Positions 5,600 through 7,999 of a stretch of DNA of 7,999 nucleotides are shown one piece after another. The first letter of the stretch is position 1. Each line of letters starts with the position of its first letter. Below the pieces are notes generated by a model. The model did no database searches, was not told the DNA's origin, and was given only the letters and a program-made list of their open reading frames with translations. Position numbers and translations under genes: made by a program. Source of the DNA: Clostridia bacterium (lineage in GTDB: Bacteria > Bacillota_A > Clostridia > Oscillospirales > CAG-272); NCBI GenBank assembly GCA_017959485.1, contig JAGDAM010000184.1:1-7999 (forward strand), given 5' to 3'.

Positions 5600-5660
5600 G
5601 TGAATAAAAAAGCGGGACTACCGCCAGTTGCCTGGCCGATAGTCCCGTCGGACTGTGCAT
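5586..5660 (-). other. 24-codon open frame across the terminator (possible leader peptide)
   Basis: An ATG at 5660-5658 lies one base after the TGA of the 57-aa gene (TGA-G-ATG). The frame reads MHSPTGLSARQLAVVPLFYS, then HECD, then TGA at 5588-5586. It spans the entire terminator stem and T tract and ends 14 bases inside the minor head gene. There is no separate AGGAGG-type site, so it would depend on reinitiation after the upstream stop. If translated, ribosomes would open the hairpin and deliver ribosomes to the next start. It could also be an open frame by chance. Confidence 0.3.
5606..5647 (-). terminator. Intrinsic terminator between the 57-aa gene and the minor head gene
   Basis: On the minus strand an 8-bp perfect stem CGGGACTA/TAGTCCCG (5640-5647 with 5613-5620) encloses a 3/2 internal loop and a further 5-bp stem GCCAG/CTGGC capped by a GCAA tetraloop. 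It is followed directly by C and six Ts (5611-5606). This is a textbook Rho-independent terminator for leftward transcription; the plus strand lacks a T tract. It lies in the middle of the structural operon and its T tract ends six bases before the next start codon. It should therefore be leaky, antiterminated or read through by ribosomes. Confidence 0.8.
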
Positions 5661-5661
5661 C

Positions 5662-5835
5662 TCACCCGTTGGTGGGATCCGCTTCTTTGATTTCTTTTGT
5701 TACCTTGGCTTTGACTTCAAGGATGACGACGCTTTCTTTCCGCTTTCGGATTTCTACGTTTCCGCCGCGGCGAAGGATGGAGTTAATTGCCTCCAAGTCC
5801 GCCGCCGTCACTTGCGGGATCGGTTTGTCCGGCAT
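5662..5835 (-). CDS. Small conserved-looking phage protein between portal and minor head gene (57 aa)
   Basis: This short gene starts with ATG at 5835 inside the portal end and stops with TGA at 5662-5664. Its own ribosome site AGGAGG (5845-5850) lies nine bases upstream, which is strong evidence that it is translated. The 57-residue product starts MPDKPIPQVTAADLEAINSI, continues with a basic stretch (about 30-33, RKRK) and ends in KEADPTNG. It looks like one helix followed by a beta-hairpin rich in Val and Lys, with no membrane segment or Cys. The position after the portal and the pattern of a helix, then RRGGNVEIRKRKE, recall small uncharacterised proteins seen next to portals in phages of Firmicutes. 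That resemblance is from memory and no function is assigned. One base after its stop a further short open frame begins (5586-5660), and the terminator follows. Confidence 0.8.
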   Translation of the reverse strand: MPDKPIPQVTAADLEAINSILRRGGNVEIRKRKESVVILEVKAKVTKEIKEADPTNG

Positions 5836-7207
5836 TCGTCCGCCCCTCCTTCAAGGATTTTTGGTACTGCTTTTCGGAAAGCTGATAGGCGAGATCCGGG
5901 TCTGCGAACAGGCCGCATACCTCGAAGGCGAGTTTCCGGTCGATCTTTTCGTTGTCAAGCATCGTCGTCAACACCTGAGACTTGACCTGGATGTTCTCGT
6001 AGTTGCGGCGCGTGAACCGGATCTCAATGTCGGAGAGGTTGATGTTGATATCGCTCAGCACCTTGCACAGAGTGAGCGCAACACGGAGAAGACGCTTCTC
6101 GCTCTTCTTGTAGAGCATTTCCGTCTTCTTCGCCCGGCTCTCGGCGTCTTCCCAACCGTCACGATACACGACGGCAGTCCCGGTGTCACTCGTCGAGGTG
6201 CCGCCGTTCCGATTCGGAAGGCCGCAGATCGTGAGAACAGTCTGATACATCTCGTCGATCAGCGTCTGCGTCTGCGTCTGGTTCAGTTCCTGCACGAGGT
6301 ACTTCACGTCTGCGTTCTCGGGAAGCAGGAGTGCGCCCTCTTCCTTGAGGGCGAGCAGCTTGTCGTGGTCAATGTTCGCGCCAATGAAGACCATGAAGGC
6401 CTGGACGAACTGCTCGATAGCATCAACGCGGTTCGATTCGACGAGGTTGATGGAATCGAGGAGGCTGATAACGATCTCGAAAGCTCCGAGACGGGCCTTG
6501 TTCGCGGGATACTCGATGATCGGAATCTCTTTGCACGGGTTTTCCGTTTCCTCGGCAATCTCGTCGTCGATGACCTTGTAGAACTTGTCCTTTGTATAGA
6601 CGCTGTAAATAGTTTTCTTGGCGTTATCTTTATATCCGTCCGTGACGTATGTGATCGCGCACAGGGGACGCCGCGACACGTCGTTGGAATACACCACGAA
6701 CGTGTACCTCGGGTCCAAAGAATAGACCTCAAACGGGGAAGCGTCTTTTTCGGTGCTCTCGTTGTCAGGCAGGATGATCTTGTAGGCCGTGCCGCAGACG
6801 TTGAACCATTCCGCGACGTCCACGTCAACCGATCCCGCGTCCTCCTCGAACATGTAGGAGTTGATTTTCCCGATTCCCTCCATAACCGACGGATTGTCGG
6901 AACGGCTGACATACTGGATCGGCTCTCCGAGCAAGTACCCGACGTTGAAAGACACGATTTGGTAGGCGTGGTTGACGCTGACCTTCTCGTTCAGGTCTTC
7001 CCGGACAGTCTTCGTCTTCCCGTAGATCGGCGTGTCGCCTTTATAGTATCGCCAGAGATAGTCGATCTCCTGGCGGTTTTGCTCGTGAATCGGGAAAACG
7101 GCCTTGATTGTCTCGACAATCGATTCGTCCGCCATCTTCTCCGGGTCGTAGGTGATTTCCCGTCTCCCGCATAATCGCAGACCGATTTCTGCCGTCGTAT
7201 AGGGCAT
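5783..7207 (-). CDS. Portal protein, SPP1 gp6 type
   Basis: This protein forms the ring at one capsid vertex through which DNA is packaged and ejected, and to which terminase and neck proteins dock. The 474 residues match the usual length of the SPP1 gp6-like portal family. Typical landmarks are the early WRYYKGDTPI (about 52-61), the block NHAYQIVSFNVGYLLGEPI (about 79-97), and the segment NRNGGTSTSDTGTAVVYRDG (about 332-351) followed by a charged helical region. The C-terminus is a low-complexity Gly/Asp tail (DPASDGGGLGGN). The ATG start is supported by AGAGGAG nine bases upstream (7217-7223). It is the first gene after the promoter gap, and its last 53 bases overlap the next small gene. 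Residues 310-315 (QTQTQT) are encoded by three copies of a 6-bp unit at 6263-6280. Confidence 0.97.
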   Translation of the reverse strand: MPYTTAEIGLRLCGRREITYDPEKMADESIVETIKAVFPIHEQNRQEIDYLWRYYKGDTPIYGKTKTVREDLNEKVSVNHAYQIVSFNVGYLLGEPIQYVSRSDNPSVMEGIGKINSYMFEEDAGSVDVDVAEWFNVCGTAYKIILPDNESTEKDASPFEVYSLDPRYTFVVYSNDVSRRPLCAITYVTDGYKDNAKKTIYSVYTKDKFYKVIDDEIAEETENPCKEIPIIEYPANKARLGAFEIVISLLDSINLVESNRVDAIEQFVQAFMVFIGANIDHDKLLALKEEGALLLPENADVKYLVQELNQTQTQTLIDEMYQTVLTICGLPNRNGGTSTSDTGTAVVYRDGWEDAESRAKKTEMLYKKSEKRLLRVALTLCKVLSDININLSDIEIRFTRRNYENIQVKSQVLTTMLDNEKIDRKLAFEVCGLFADPDLAYQLSEKQYQKSLKEGRTNAGQTDPASDGGGLGGN

Positions 7208-7236
7208 AGCCGCTTTCTCCTCTCTTGCAGACTGTT

Positions 7237-7253
7237 GTATGCTTGTAGCATAC
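7237..7253. repeat. Perfect inverted repeat over the -10 box (possible operator)
   Basis: Arms GTATGCT and AGCATAC (7 bp each) are separated by 3 bp and form a perfect 17-bp palindrome. One arm contains the -10 box of the portal promoter. A symmetric site here could be bound by a dimeric regulator that blocks or activates RNA polymerase. If transcription starts near 7240, most of the palindrome would not be transcribed, which favours a DNA site over an RNA hairpin. No regulator gene is in the window. Confidence 0.5.
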
Positions 7254-7275
7254 TATATTAAAGCGAAACAGTCAA
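7247..7275 (-). promoter_or_regulatory. Sigma70-type promoter for the portal/head operon
   Basis: On the minus strand TTGACT (7275-7270) and TATGCT (7252-7247) are separated by exactly 17 bp, matching five of six consensus bases in the -35 box and four of six in the -10 box. It lies in the only AT-rich stretch of the window (about 22 G/C in 7231-7310) and sits some 40 bp before the portal ATG. A transcript would start near 7240 and include the portal ribosome site AGAGGAG at 7217-7223. Two inverted repeats overlap its two boxes. Promoter activity is inferred from sequence only. Confidence 0.65.
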
Positions 7276-7299
7276 TATTTATACGGTTTATATATTGAC
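7271..7299. repeat. Inverted repeat over the -35 box (possible operator)
   Basis: Arms GTCAATAT (7271-7278) and ATATTGAC (7292-7299) are perfect 8-bp inverted copies separated by 13 bp. The left arm overlaps the -35 box of the portal promoter. Centre-to-centre spacing of the arms is 21 bp, about two helical turns, as for many dimer-binding sites. The stretch is AT-rich, so some chance symmetry is expected. Regulatory use is inference. Confidence 0.4.
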
Positions 7300-7315
7300 A
7301 ATATTTGGTAGAAGT

Positions 7316-7999
7316 TTAGAAAGGACGCTGCATAATCTGCACTTCTTTCAAGGTGAAGGACTGGATAAAGTCCGCCGCCATCGAAAACGCGTCCGGAACG
7401 TCGTCGTGTGGGTTCTTTCCGGCCACCGTGTACGAGCACAGCATTTGCAATGCCTTTCGGTATTCCGGCCTATCCTGCAATTTGGTGTCATCCGGGAACA
7501 GAAAGTGCTCCTTAACAAAGGGGGAGTCGACAATAATTCGCGTTTCCTTGTTTGCGGTAGAGTACTTGGTTGTGATGTGCGTAAAACCGCCGCGCTTTTT
7601 GACTTCGTCCTGCACTTTCTCGGCGATCTTGCCTCCGGCGGAGTTGGACTCGAACCGCGCCATCTTGACTTTATGCCGGATAAGGGTGGTAATGAGCTTT
7701 TCTTCGACGAGTTCGGGGAGTGCGTTGTCGCAGACAATGTCCTCGACGTAGAAGTCGGGCCCGTACTGATAGAGGATCGGCATGACGCAGTAGTCGGAGC
7801 CCTTGTCCTTCGTGTCGCAGACAGCCAGCACGGCGTCCGGCTCCGCGGAAGGCAGATCGAAGTACCGCCGCAAAGTGTCTCTGTCGTACAACAGGCCCTC
7901 ACGCTCGATCGGCTCATTCTGGAACAAGGCCAAATACGACGCCTCATCCAAATTATCCCGCATATCGGCGAAGTACTTCTCGTCGAAGCCGAGCCTGTA
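7316..7999 (-). CDS. Terminase large subunit, C-terminal nuclease part (partial, cut by right edge)
   Basis: This is the DNA-packaging motor subunit that cuts concatemeric phage DNA and drives it into the prohead through the portal. The frame is open to the window edge, so about 227 residues of the C-terminal part are visible and the N-terminal ATPase with its Walker motifs lies outside. The visible part has the RNase H-fold nuclease pattern: an Asp in VLAVCDTKDKGSDY (about visible residue 62), FESNSAGGKIAEK (about 115-127) and the final acidic HDDVPDAFSMAADF (about 198-211), which are the expected metal-ligand regions. There is an internal Met at 7963, but the sequence upstream of it (YRLGFDEKYFAD) continues the protein, so it is not the start. 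The gene ends with TAA, and an AT-rich promoter gap separates it from the portal. The family call is firm. Confidence 0.95.
   Translation of the reverse strand, partial: YRLGFDEKYFADMRDNLDEASYLALFQNEPIEREGLLYDRDTLRRYFDLPSAEPDAVLAVCDTKDKGSDYCVMPILYQYGPDFYVEDIVCDNALPELVEEKLITTLIRHKVKMARFESNSAGGKIAEKVQDEVKKRGGFTHITTKYSTANKETRIIVDSPFVKEHFLFPDDTKLQDRPEYRKALQMLCSYTVAGKNPHDDVPDAFSMAADFIQSFTLKEVQIMQRPF

Noticed and set aside
6263..6280. Three tandem copies of a 6-bp unit inside the portal gene, coding QTQTQT.
   Set aside because: Too short and in frame within what looks like ordinary portal sequence; no sign of phase variation.
7295..7322. Plus-strand TTGACA (7295-7300) with TAGAAA 16 bases on, a possible antisense promoter into the terminase gene.
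   Set aside because: The -35 box is a by-product of the inverted repeat and the -10 match is weak (four of six); no plus-strand gene follows.

Overview
The window is a contiguous piece of a tailed double-stranded DNA phage or prophage. It carries the DNA-packaging, head, neck and tail-tube genes, all on the minus strand, so the genes run from the right end (7999) to the left end (1). The portal belongs to the SPP1 gp6 type, the minor head protein to the gp7/Mu F type, and there is a tail tube protein with a two-frame tail assembly chaperone. Together these indicate a long-tailed siphovirus. Strong AGGAGG-type ribosome sites before most genes and protein sequences typical of phages of Firmicutes suggest a gut-Clostridia-like host. 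That host call is inference. Nothing here tells lytic from temperate life style.

Layout in transcription order: C-terminal nuclease half of the large terminase (cut by the right edge); an AT-rich gap of about 108 bp with a good sigma70-type promoter and two inverted repeats; portal; a 57-residue small gene overlapping the portal end; an intrinsic terminator; minor head protein; scaffold; major capsid protein with a C-terminal extra domain; a cadherin-like beta-sandwich domain in the -1 frame directly after the capsid stop; head-tail connector; probable head-closure protein; HK97 gp10-like neck protein; tail terminator; tail tube; tail assembly chaperone and its -1 frameshift extension. Beyond the left edge one would expect the tape measure gene.

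How it works together: terminase pumps DNA through the portal into a shell built from capsid protein on the scaffold. The connector, head-closure and gp10-like proteins finish the neck, the terminator protein caps the tail tube, and the chaperone pair serves tail assembly. Genes downstream of the portal are tightly packed with stop/start overlaps.

Most worth attention: (1) a probable -1 frameshift that would add a cadherin-like domain to a fraction of capsid subunits, with a hairpin placed just after the slip site; (2) a canonical A AAA AAC slip site in the tail chaperone; (3) a terminator in mid-operon, crossed by a 24-codon open frame that begins one base after the upstream stop and ends just inside the next gene, which has no visible ribosome site of its own; (4) a structural-gene promoter flanked by inverted repeats. 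No defence system, RNA gene, CRISPR array or insertion sequence was seen.
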